Under the pieces are notes generated by a model, which saw nothing but the letters and a program-made list of their open reading frames with translations, searched no databases and was not told where the DNA came from. Of a stretch of DNA of 6,494 nt, positions 1 to 5,749 are shown in pieces (positions within the stretch are counted from its first letter, which is position 1; each line of letters opens with the position of its first letter). Position numbers and translations under genes: made by a program. This DNA is from Ignavibacteriales bacterium. Lineage in GTDB: Bacteria; Bacteroidota; Ignavibacteria; Ignavibacteriales; Melioribacteraceae. The stretch spans positions 1 through 6,494 of the forward strand of contig JAGVBL010000409.1 of the NCBI GenBank assembly GCA_020059785.1, read 5' to 3'.

Positions 1-813
1 CCGGGTATGTTCGAGCGGGAAGTAGCAGGATTCATCGAAGGGCTTGCCTTTTCACTCGGTAGCGGACTTTCATTCCCGCCAATCTTCTCGCGAAATGTTC
101 AGACACTACATAATCATTATTACGGTAACAAGTTAAAAGACGGCGACCTTGTTGTAAACGATTCCGGTGCCGAAGCTGCTTCTCACTACACAAGTGATAT
201 AACAAGAACTTTTCCCGTTAATGGAAAATTTACGCCAATTCAAAAATTTATTTATGAAATAGTTCTTGCTGCAAACATGACTGCAATAAAAGAAATTAAA
301 CCAAAACAGAATTATAAATCGATTCATCTTAAAGCAGCAGAAGTAATAACAGATGGTTTGAAAGCACTTGGTGTGATGAAAGGAAATACAAAAGATGCAG
401 TTGACGCCGGTGCCCATGCCCTCTTTTTCCCTCATGGATTAGGACACCTAATGGGACTGGACGTTCACGACATGGAAAATTACGGTGAAAATAATTTTGG
501 TTATGATGAAAAAACCAAGCGCAGCACTCAGTTCGGTCTGAAATCATTGCGTTATGCAAGACCGCTTTTCCCGGGAGTTGTATTAACCGTTGAACCGGGA
601 ATTTACTTCATTCCGGAGCTTATTGATAAATGGCAGAGTGAAAAGAAATTTACCGAATTCATTAACTATGCAAAGGTTAATCAATATAGAAATTTCAGCG
701 GTGTACGAATTGAAGATGATATTGTAGTAACAAATAATGGTTGCCGTGTTCTTGGTAAACCGATACCAAAGACTGTTGAAGAAGTGGAAGCAGTTGCATC
801 TGATAAAATTTAA
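1..813 (+). CDS. Prolidase-type Xaa-Pro dipeptidase/aminopeptidase (M24B), 5' truncated
   Basis: Cytosolic metallopeptidase that cleaves Xaa-Pro (and usually Xaa-Hyp) bonds. The reading frame is open from base 1, so the true start is upstream; 270 residues remain of an expected 430-490, essentially the C-terminal pita-bread domain. Numbered from the Met at base 7, the two-metal ligands are all visible: D52 (NDSGAE), D64 (TSDITRTFP), H147 (PHGLGH), E196 (LTVEPGIY) and E236 (GVRIEDD). H154 in LDVHD matches the second active-site histidine, and H37 is in the usual LHNHYY region. The GLKSLRYARPLFPG stretch, the 40-residue gap between the two glutamates and the ending PKTVEEVEA resemble human prolidase PEPD more than E. 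coli PepP. Exact substrate (dipeptides or longer peptides) cannot be told without the N-terminal domain. It lies upstream of a proline dehydrogenase, which fits a role in feeding free proline or hydroxyproline into catabolism. The stop codon is 10 bases before the first palindromic repeat. Confidence 0.93.
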   Translation, partial: PGMFEREVAGFIEGLAFSLGSGLSFPPIFSRNVQTLHNHYYGNKLKDGDLVVNDSGAEAASHYTSDITRTFPVNGKFTPIQKFIYEIVLAANMTAIKEIKPKQNYKSIHLKAAEVITDGLKALGVMKGNTKDAVDAGAHALFFPHGLGHLMGLDVHDMENYGENNFGYDEKTKRSTQFGLKSLRYARPLFPGVVLTVEPGIYFIPELIDKWQSEKKFTEFINYAKVNQYRNFSGVRIEDDIVVTNNGCRVLGKPIPKTVEEVEAVASDKI

Positions 814-823
814 TTTTTGCAAC

Positions 824-876
824 CGTCACGCTGAGCATCCCGAGCGAAGCGAGGGATAGTCGAAGCGTGACTTGAG
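824..876 (+). repeat. Palindromic repeat, copy A (double hairpin with CTGAGC/GTCGAAG boxes)
   Basis: Matches copy B (1297-1349) over 53 bases with two differences (C829/T1302 and T832/C1305). Outer stem: GTCACGCT (825-832) pairs perfectly with AGCGTGAC (864-871). Inner stem: ATCCC (837-841) pairs with GGGAT (853-857) around GAGCGAAGCGA. The boxes CTGAGC (831-836) and AGTCGAAG (858-865) are also present in the inverted copy C. It is GC-rich compared with its surroundings. No T-run follows, so it is not a standard intrinsic terminator for the upstream prolidase, although the hairpin might protect the 3' end of the mRNA. From memory, repeats with a CTGAGC...GTCGAAG core are scattered through many bacterial genomes; I could not check this. 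Confidence 0.9.
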
Positions 877-911
877 CAGCATACAAAACCAGAATTTGTA
901 ATTATTACCCT

Positions 912-956
912 TCAGACTTCGACTCACACGACTAACGTCGTGTAGCTCAGTCTGAC
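912..956 (-). repeat. Palindromic repeat, copy C (diverged, inverted relative of A and B)
   Basis: Outer stem TCAGACT (912-918) pairs with AGTCTGA (949-955). Inner stem ACACGAC (926-932) pairs with GTCGTGT (937-943) around a TAAC loop. Read on the minus strand it starts GTCAGACTGAGC and later has GAGTCGAAGTCTGA. It therefore keeps the GTCA, CTGAGC and AGTCGAAG boxes of copies A and B in the same order, while both stems have different paired bases. With copy A it forms an inverted pair spanning 825-956, the geometry of a REPIN (two REP elements facing each other). That it belongs to the same family is inferred from the shared boxes and architecture. Confidence 0.75.
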
Positions 957-1002
957 TTAGACATGCATAGTATTTATCAATCTGTAACAAAAAGATTGAG
1001 AC

Positions 1003-1332
1003 ATGAAAAAGCATATGTATGTTTACATTTTAAAATGTTCGGATGGTACTTATTATACTGGAGTTACAAATAATATTGAACGACGTCTTAAGGAGCATAA
1101 TTCTGGTAGGCATGATAGTTATGTATCAGCAAGGTTACCTTTTGAACTTTTTTATTACGAGGAATTTAACAGCCCGTTAATTGCTATTGAAAGAGAAAAG
1201 CAGATAAAGGGTTGGAGCCGGGCTAAAAAGGAAGCATTAAAAAGTCGGGATTTTGATAAACTTAAAATCCTCTCACGAAACAAAAAAGCAATGCAGCGTC
1301 ATGCCGAGCATCCCGAGCGAAGCGAGGGATAG
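1003..1332 (+). CDS. Solitary GIY-YIG nuclease domain protein with repeat-encoded C-terminus
   Basis: Protein of 109 residues made of one GIY-YIG domain (about residues 5-85) of the small UvrC/YhbQ-like type that stands alone. The motif tyrosines are Y8 (YVYIL) and Y18 (YYTG); the likely catalytic residues R28 (ERRL), H32 (KEHN) and metal-binding E63 (IEREKQIKGW) are all present, so it should be an active Mg-dependent endonuclease. There is no extra DNA-binding domain. Residues 99-109 (RHAEHPERSEG) and the TAG stop at 1330-1332 are read from palindromic repeat B, so the C-terminal tail is repeat-derived and not part of the nuclease fold. Start: ATG 1003 gives a four-residue leader; ATG 1015 (MYVYIL) is an equally good start by homology, and neither has a clear Shine-Dalgarno site. 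Upstream are repeats A and C; downstream the proline dehydrogenase starts 28 bases later. The biological role of such solitary nucleases is not established. Confidence 0.88.
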   Translation: MKKHMYVYILKCSDGTYYTGVTNNIERRLKEHNSGRHDSYVSARLPFELFYYEEFNSPLIAIEREKQIKGWSRAKKEALKSRDFDKLKILSRNKKAMQRHAEHPERSEG

Positions 1333-1349
1333 TCGAAGCGTGACTTGAG
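1297..1349 (+). repeat. Palindromic repeat, copy B (overlaps the end of the GIY-YIG gene)
   Basis: Near-identical direct copy of repeat A. Left outer arm GTCATGCC (1298-1305) faces AGCGTGAC (1337-1344). Compared with copy A the left arm has two substitutions, giving one T-G wobble and one C-A mismatch, while the right arm is unchanged. Inner stem ATCCC (1310-1314) with GGGAT (1326-1330) is intact. The repeat supplies the last 11 codons and the stop codon of the nuclease gene. It ends 11 bases before the proline dehydrogenase start, so in the mRNA this stem would sit just upstream of that gene's ribosome binding site. Confidence 0.9.
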
Positions 1350-1352
1350 ATT

Positions 1353-1358
1353 GGAGAG
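1353..1358 (+). promoter_or_regulatory. Ribosome binding site of proline dehydrogenase
   Basis: GGAGAG lies 2-4 bases upstream of the ATG at 1361, close but usable. It supports that start and lies 8 bases after the base of hairpin B, so folding of the repeat could affect access to it. Confidence 0.55.
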
Positions 1359-1360
1359 TA

Positions 1361-2287
1361 ATGAACATATCCAGAAACATTCTTTTGTGGATGTCAGAAA
1401 ATAAATTTATGAAAGAACGGATTCCGAAGATGGGATTCGTTCGTAAAGCTGTAAAAAAATTTATGCCGGGTGAAACCGAAGATGCTGCACTTGATGCAGC
1501 ATTTGAATTTTCAGAGCTTGCAATCCCTTCCGTATTTACAATGCTCGGTGAGAATATTACTCAACTTTCCGAAGCGGTGGCTGTCCGCGACCATTATATT
1601 CAGCTAATAGAGAAAATTGCGGACAGAAAACTTGATATAGAAATATCGGTTAAACTCACTCAGATGGGCTTTGATCTCTCAGAAGAAGAAACCTATAATA
1701 ACTTTATAGCCATAGTTAAGAAAGCCAAAGAGAAACTCGGCAACGAAGTATTTATTGATATGGAAAGCAGCATTTACACTCAAAGAACAATCGATTTCTA
1801 TAAAAGGGTTAAAAAAGAATTCGATAATGTCGGTATTTGTCTTCAAGCATATTTATTAAGAACGGAAAATGATATTGAAGAATTAATAAGTATTAATCCA
1901 TCAATTAGAATGGTAAAAGGTGCTTATAAGGAACCGCACAGTCTGGTGTTTAAGGACAAGCCAATGGTGGATGAGAATTTTTTTGTATGCACAAAAAAAC
2001 TTTTGTTAGAATCTATACAGAAAAATATAAGACCTGTTTTTGCAACACACGATGAAAAACTTATTTGGCGAATAACACAGGAAGCTGATCGCATCGGAAT
2101 TAAAAAGTCTGCGTACGAGTTTCAGATGCTATATGGAATAAAAACTGCTTTACAAAAACAGCTTGCAAAAGATGGATATCAATTCCGTGTTTTAATTGCA
2201 TACGGCGAATCGTGGTATCCGTGGTATATGCGCCGACTTGCAGAGCGTCCGGCAAATATCTGGTTTGTTATTAAAAACATATTCTAA
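1361..2287 (+). CDS. Monofunctional proline dehydrogenase, possibly hydroxyproline dehydrogenase (PRODH)
   Basis: FAD-dependent enzyme that oxidises L-proline (or hydroxyproline) to the pyrroline-carboxylate and passes electrons to quinone. At 308 residues it has the size of the single-domain Thermus-type PRODH, not PutA. Visible family motifs: K98 (SVKLTQMGFDLS), D133 (IDMESS), Q162 and R167 (LQAYLLRTEND), K186 (MVKGAYKEP), H230 (FATHDEK), the YEFQMLYG block (252-259) and R291/R292 (MRRLAERPAN), the pair that binds the substrate carboxylate. An odd residue: counting back 13 from R291, the position of Tyr275 in the Thermus enzyme (Tyr540 in E. coli PutA) is Leu278, in RVLIAYG. That tyrosine is known to favour proline over hydroxyproline and is a serine in mammalian PRODH2, so this enzyme may accept hydroxyproline. 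It is followed after 58 bases by a HOGA1-like aldolase. No P5C dehydrogenase is fused or adjacent. Confidence 0.93.
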   Translation: MNISRNILLWMSENKFMKERIPKMGFVRKAVKKFMPGETEDAALDAAFEFSELAIPSVFTMLGENITQLSEAVAVRDHYIQLIEKIADRKLDIEISVKLTQMGFDLSEEETYNNFIAIVKKAKEKLGNEVFIDMESSIYTQRTIDFYKRVKKEFDNVGICLQAYLLRTENDIEELISINPSIRMVKGAYKEPHSLVFKDKPMVDENFFVCTKKLLLESIQKNIRPVFATHDEKLIWRITQEADRIGIKKSAYEFQMLYGIKTALQKQLAKDGYQFRVLIAYGESWYPWYMRRLAERPANIWFVIKNIF

Positions 2288-2302
2288 AATCACTTAAAAG
2301 TT

Positions 2303-2323
2303 ATTCCGGACTTGTTGCGGAAT
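2303..2323. repeat. Small hairpin between PRODH and aldolase genes, possible second REP-like element
   Basis: ATTCCG (2303-2308) pairs with CGGAAT (2318-2323) around a 9-base loop, GACTTGTTG. There is no T-run after it, so it is unlikely to be an intrinsic terminator. The ATTCCGGACTTG...CGGAATC pattern resembles a repeat I recall from intergenic regions of many bacteria, but only one copy is present here. It may simply be a short mRNA hairpin within the operon. Confidence 0.4.
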
Positions 2324-2345
2324 CTTAAAAACTTGTGAGATATCT

Positions 2346-3230
2346 ATGGAAAAGCTAAAAGGTATTATGCCCCCAATTACTACTCCTTTTGTAAATGGTG
2401 AGCTTGCAACTGATAAACTTGAATTCAACATTAACAAATGGAATAAAACCGGATTAACCGGATATGTAGTTATGGGCTCTAACGGTGAATCTGTTTTCTT
2501 AACAAGAGACGAGAAATTAAAACTTGTAGAGATAACAAAAAAATTTGCCTCACCCGATAAGTTGATTATTGCCGGAACCGGAAGCGATTCAATTAAGGAG
2601 TCTATTTCTCTTTCAAATGAATCTGCTGAAAGAGGCGCGGACTTTGTATTACTACTAACACCTTCATTTTATAAATCCGAAATGAAGCATGATGCTTTCA
2701 TAAAATATTTTACTGCCGTTGCTGACTCTGTAAAAATTCCCGTCATAATTTACAACGTACCCAAGTTTACCGGTGTTGATATCGAAGCCGAAACAGTATC
2801 AAAGTTATCTGAACATCAGAATATTGCTGGAATAAAAAACAGTTCAGAAAACGTACGACAGAACAACGAGTTTGTTTATTCGACACATAAGAATTTTTCT
2901 GTCATTGTTGGAACAGCTTCGATGCTTTATTCTGGATTTACATCCGGTTGTGTTGGTGGAATTCTTGCACTCGCAAATATTGCACCTGACCAATGTGTTG
3001 CTATTCAGAACCTGATAGAAAATGGAAATTTGAAAGAAGCATTAAAAATCCAGAATAGAATGATTCCGGTTAACAAAGCTGTGACTGCTAAATACGGTGT
3101 GTCCGGCTTAAAAGCTGCTATGGATATGCTCGGTTATTTCGGAGGTGAACCTAGAGCTCCTCTTTCGCCATTGAATGAAAAGAGCATGGAAGAACTGAAG
3201 CAAATTCTTCTTTTAGCCGGCTTGCTATAG
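2346..3230 (+). CDS. HOGA1-like 4-hydroxy-2-oxoglutarate aldolase (DHDPS/NAL superfamily)
   Basis: Class I aldolase of 294 residues, the normal length for a single TIM barrel of this superfamily. Schiff-base lysine is K164 (AGIKNSS) and the catalytic tyrosine Y136 (IIYNVP). The substrate loop reads GSNGE (44-48) as in human HOGA1, not the GTTGE of dihydrodipicolinate synthase. S166, two after the lysine, also matches HOGA1. The arginine that DapA uses to bind aspartate semialdehyde, five residues after the tyrosine, is F141 here. The C-terminal stretch AVTAKYGVSGLKAAMD followed by GYFGGEPRAPL is close to the corresponding part of HOGA1. The predicted reaction is cleavage of 4-hydroxy-2-oxoglutarate to pyruvate and glyoxylate, the fourth step of hydroxyproline breakdown. 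Neighbours support this: PRODH upstream and a glyoxylate aminotransferase two genes downstream. No signal peptide; cytosolic. Upstream Shine-Dalgarno is weak. A related 2-keto-3-deoxy sugar acid aldolase activity cannot be excluded, and many databases would label it dapA-like. Confidence 0.85.
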   Translation: MEKLKGIMPPITTPFVNGELATDKLEFNINKWNKTGLTGYVVMGSNGESVFLTRDEKLKLVEITKKFASPDKLIIAGTGSDSIKESISLSNESAERGADFVLLLTPSFYKSEMKHDAFIKYFTAVADSVKIPVIIYNVPKFTGVDIEAETVSKLSEHQNIAGIKNSSENVRQNNEFVYSTHKNFSVIVGTASMLYSGFTSGCVGGILALANIAPDQCVAIQNLIENGNLKEALKIQNRMIPVNKAVTAKYGVSGLKAAMDMLGYFGGEPRAPLSPLNEKSMEELKQILLLAGLL

Positions 3231-3268
3231 CTGATTAAAATTATCTTTTTCAATAAATCGGTCCATTT

Positions 3269-5725
3269 ATGAAAACATGGAAATTAGCAACCGTTGTTCT
3301 TTTTATATCATTTTTATCCAGTCATGCTCAAACAAAATTATTATCTCTCCCATCAGAACGCGAAAAACTTCTGATGGATTTCAACTGGAGATTCCACTTT
3401 GGAAATTCAGATGAATATCAGAAGGATTTTAATTACGGTCTTGAAGAACCGTTCGCAAAAGCCGGTGCCGGAAATTCTGTTTTGCGAAACGATTTTGTTG
3501 ATTCAACCTGGAGATTGTTAAGCCTACCACATGATTGGGCTGTAGAACTTCCATTCCAAAACTTAATTGAAGATGATCAAATTGTTTCTCACGGGTACAA
3601 ACCAATTGGTAAGAAATTTCCTGAGACAAGTATCGGATGGTATAGAAAAACATTTAATGTACCTTCAAGTGAAAGAGGAAAAAGATTTACAATAAAATTC
3701 GACGGTGTTTTCCGCGACTGTCACGTCTGGCTTAACGGTCATCTGCTGGGCAGAAATTTGAGCGGATATAGTGAATTCAGTTACGATATAACAGACTATT
3801 TAATCTACGACAAACCGAATGCACTTGTTGTTAGAGTTGATGCAACGTTTTATGAAGGATGGTTTTATGAAGGCGCGGGAATTTACCGCCATGTCTGGCT
3901 TATTAAAACAAATCCGCTTCACATTCCTCTATATGGAACATACGTTACAACCCAAGTATTAAAAGGTAGTGCTGATATTAAGATTGAAACCGATCTTAAA
4001 AATCAATTCAGCTCTGCTCAGAAATTTGTTCTTCATTCCTTTGTAATTGATAATAAGAATAGTATTGTTGGTAATAATTCAATAGAAGTTAAAATTGATC
4101 CATTCGGCCAAAAGAAGATTAACGAGAAAATAAATATCAAGAATCCGTCTCTCTGGTCAATTGAAACACCAACACTTTATAAGCTTGTTTCGGTCATTGA
4201 AAAAAATAAACAGGTTGTTGATAGAGTTGAAACTACATTCGGAATAAGAACAATAACATTTGATAAGGACAAAGGATTTTTCTTAAATGGAAAACATGTA
4301 AAAATAAAAGGGGTCTGCTGCCATCAAGATCATGCCGGTGTTGGATCGGCATTACCGGATCGTCTTCAATATTATCGAATAGAATTACTTAAAGAAATGG
4401 GATGTAATGCTTATCGGACAAGTCATAATCCTCCGACAAATGAATTACTTGATGCATGCGACAAACTTGGAATGCTGGTGCTCGATGAAAACCGGCTTAT
4501 GGGAAGCAGTCCGGAATTCATAAGCCAATTCGAAAGATTGATTCTTAGAGACCGGAATCATCCATCAATAATCGCATGGTCTTTAGGAAATGAAGAATGG
4601 GCTATTCAAACAACAGAAATCGGTAAACAAATTGCATTGTCTCTAATGCAGATTCAAAAGAAACTCGACCCGTCCAGATTATCTACTTATGCAGCTAATA
4701 CACCCAAGTACGAAGGAATAAATAGTGTAATCGATTTGCGGGGATTTAATTATATGAAAATTTGCAACATCGATAAATACCGTCAGGATCATCCAGAACA
4801 AATACTCTGGGGAACGGAGGAAGTAAGTAATCTGTGCACCCGTGGAATTTATTCCAATATTCCCGAAGAAGGATTTATGGCAGATTATGATACTAACTTC
4901 CCGGGTTGGGGATCAACTGCAGAAAAATTCTGGACTTTTTATGACGAGCGCGAATGGCTCGCCGGAGGATTTGTCTGGACAGGATTCGATTACCGCGGCG
5001 AACCGACTCCCTACATATGGCCGTGTATAAATTCTCACTTCGGAATTATGGATATGTGCGGATTTCCAAAAAATATTTATTATTATTATCAATCATGGTG
5101 GAGTAATAAAGATGTGCTTCATATTTTTCCTCATTGGAACTGGCAAGGAAAAACTGGAGATACAATAAACGTATGGTGTTATTCTAACTGTAATAATGTT
5201 GAATTGTTTTTAAATGGAAAAAGCCTGGGGAAAAAAGATGTAATTAAAAATTCCCATCTGGAATGGAATGTTGTTTATGAGCCGGGAATTCTTGAAGCTA
5301 AGGGATTCAAAAATGGAAAAGAAATTTATGCTAAAGTACAAACAACTGGCGAAACTTATACCGTAGTTTTAACTCCTGATAGAAAATTGATAAATGCAGA
5401 TGGGGAAGATGTTTCGATAGTAAATGTAACAGCAATTGATTCGCGAGGGAATGAAGTTCCGACTTCAAATGAATCGTTCGTCTTCGAAATAAAAGGTAAT
5501 GGAAAAATAATTGGAGTTGGAAACGGTAATCCAAGTAGTCATGAACCGGATAAATACTTGAAAGGAAATTATAAGCGTTCTCTTTTTAATGGTAAATGTC
5601 AGGTTATTGTTCAATCGACAAAAGAAGCCGGCCCAATAATTCTTACCGTCCGCTCAGAAAGATTGAAAACAGCGGCGGTTGAGATAAGCACAGTAGAAAC
5701 CGAAATTAGACCGGCTGTAAAATAA
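3269..5725 (+). CDS. Exported glycoside hydrolase family 2, beta-galactosidase-like
   Basis: Protein of 818 residues. A Sec signal peptide (1-20) has a basic start, a hydrophobic core and likely cleavage at SHA|Q; there is no lipobox cysteine and no obvious type IX secretion tail, so the periplasm is most likely. Domain order: N-terminal sugar-binding jelly roll (about 33-215, with GWYRKTF, FDGVFRDCHVWLNG and EGAGIYRHVW), Ig-like domain (217-326), TIM barrel (328-615), a DUF4982-like domain (620-690, with NVELFLNGKSLG) and a C-terminal Ig-like domain (697-800). Acid/base is E442 in WSLGNEE; the nucleophile is probably E517 in LWGTEEVS. RTSHNPP (383-389) and DENR (406-409) are typical active-site loops of the family. 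The overall plan fits beta-galactosidase, but beta-glucuronidase or beta-mannosidase activity cannot be ruled out by eye. It starts 38 bases after the aldolase and ends 24 bases before the aminotransferase, an unexpected position inside an amino-acid catabolic operon. Confidence 0.92.
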   Translation: MKTWKLATVVLFISFLSSHAQTKLLSLPSEREKLLMDFNWRFHFGNSDEYQKDFNYGLEEPFAKAGAGNSVLRNDFVDSTWRLLSLPHDWAVELPFQNLIEDDQIVSHGYKPIGKKFPETSIGWYRKTFNVPSSERGKRFTIKFDGVFRDCHVWLNGHLLGRNLSGYSEFSYDITDYLIYDKPNALVVRVDATFYEGWFYEGAGIYRHVWLIKTNPLHIPLYGTYVTTQVLKGSADIKIETDLKNQFSSAQKFVLHSFVIDNKNSIVGNNSIEVKIDPFGQKKINEKINIKNPSLWSIETPTLYKLVSVIEKNKQVVDRVETTFGIRTITFDKDKGFFLNGKHVKIKGVCCHQDHAGVGSALPDRLQYYRIELLKEMGCNAYRTSHNPPTNELLDACDKLGMLVLDENRLMGSSPEFISQFERLILRDRNHPSIIAWSLGNEEWAIQTTEIGKQIALSLMQIQKKLDPSRLSTYAANTPKYEGINSVIDLRGFNYMKICNIDKYRQDHPEQILWGTEEVSNLCTRGIYSNIPEEGFMADYDTNFPGWGSTAEKFWTFYDEREWLAGGFVWTGFDYRGEPTPYIWPCINSHFGIMDMCGFPKNIYYYYQSWWSNKDVLHIFPHWNWQGKTGDTINVWCYSNCNNVELFLNGKSLGKKDVIKNSHLEWNVVYEPGILEAKGFKNGKEIYAKVQTTGETYTVVLTPDRKLINADGEDVSIVNVTAIDSRGNEVPTSNESFVFEIKGNGKIIGVGNGNPSSHEPDKYLKGNYKRSLFNGKCQVIVQSTKEAGPIILTVRSERLKTAAVEISTVETEIRPAVK

Positions 5726-5738
5726 ATTTTTTATTATC

Positions 5739-5744
5739 AGAGGA
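5739..5744 (+). promoter_or_regulatory. Ribosome binding site of the aminotransferase
   Basis: AGAGGA, 5 bases before the ATG at 5750, is the best Shine-Dalgarno match in the window and fixes the start of the last gene. Confidence 0.7.
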
Positions 5745-5749
5745 ATATT

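Larger units (their letters stand above)
824..1349 (+). mobile_element. Putative repeat-bounded GIY-YIG cassette
   Basis: Direct repeats A and B lie 473 bases apart, start to start, and enclose the inverted repeat C and a complete GIY-YIG nuclease gene. The segment sits between two genes whose products act in consecutive steps (prolidase and proline dehydrogenase), so it looks inserted. No transposase, terminal inverted repeat pair or target-site duplication is visible. The boundaries are simply the outer edges of the repeats. Recombination between A and B would remove the nuclease and leave one repeat. That this is a mobile or domesticated unit is inference; it might also be two independent repeat insertions beside an ordinary gene. 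Confidence 0.35.

Noticed and set aside
133..435. Minus-strand frame of 100 residues, and others at 329-559, 583-822 and 695-886
   Set aside because: All are antisense to the clearly conserved prolidase frame and have low-complexity Phe/Cys/Leu-rich products.
825..871. Intrinsic terminator after the prolidase gene
   Set aside because: The hairpin is strong but is followed by TTGAGCAGC, not a run of T, and the same sequence occurs inside another gene as a repeat.
826..1014. Minus-strand 62-residue reading frame
   Set aside because: It runs through repeats A and C, and its residues are those expected from reading the repeat; no homology or ribosome binding site.
824..1349. CRISPR array
   Set aside because: Only two direct copies, separated by a full nuclease gene; no regular short spacers and no cas genes.
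2346..3230. Annotation as dihydrodipicolinate synthase (dapA)
   Set aside because: The substrate loop is GSNGE rather than GTTGE, the DapA arginine after YNVP is missing (F141), and the C-terminal part resembles HOGA1. The context is imino-acid and glyoxylate metabolism, not lysine synthesis.
4842..5030. Plus-strand 62-residue frame inside the GH2 gene
   Set aside because: Out of frame within the conserved GH2 barrel; no independent motif.
3269..5725. Type IX secretion sorting domain or lipoprotein anchor on the GH2 enzyme
   Set aside because: The C-terminus ends soon after the last Ig-like domain without a sorting-domain pattern, and the signal peptide ends at SHA|Q without a cysteine.
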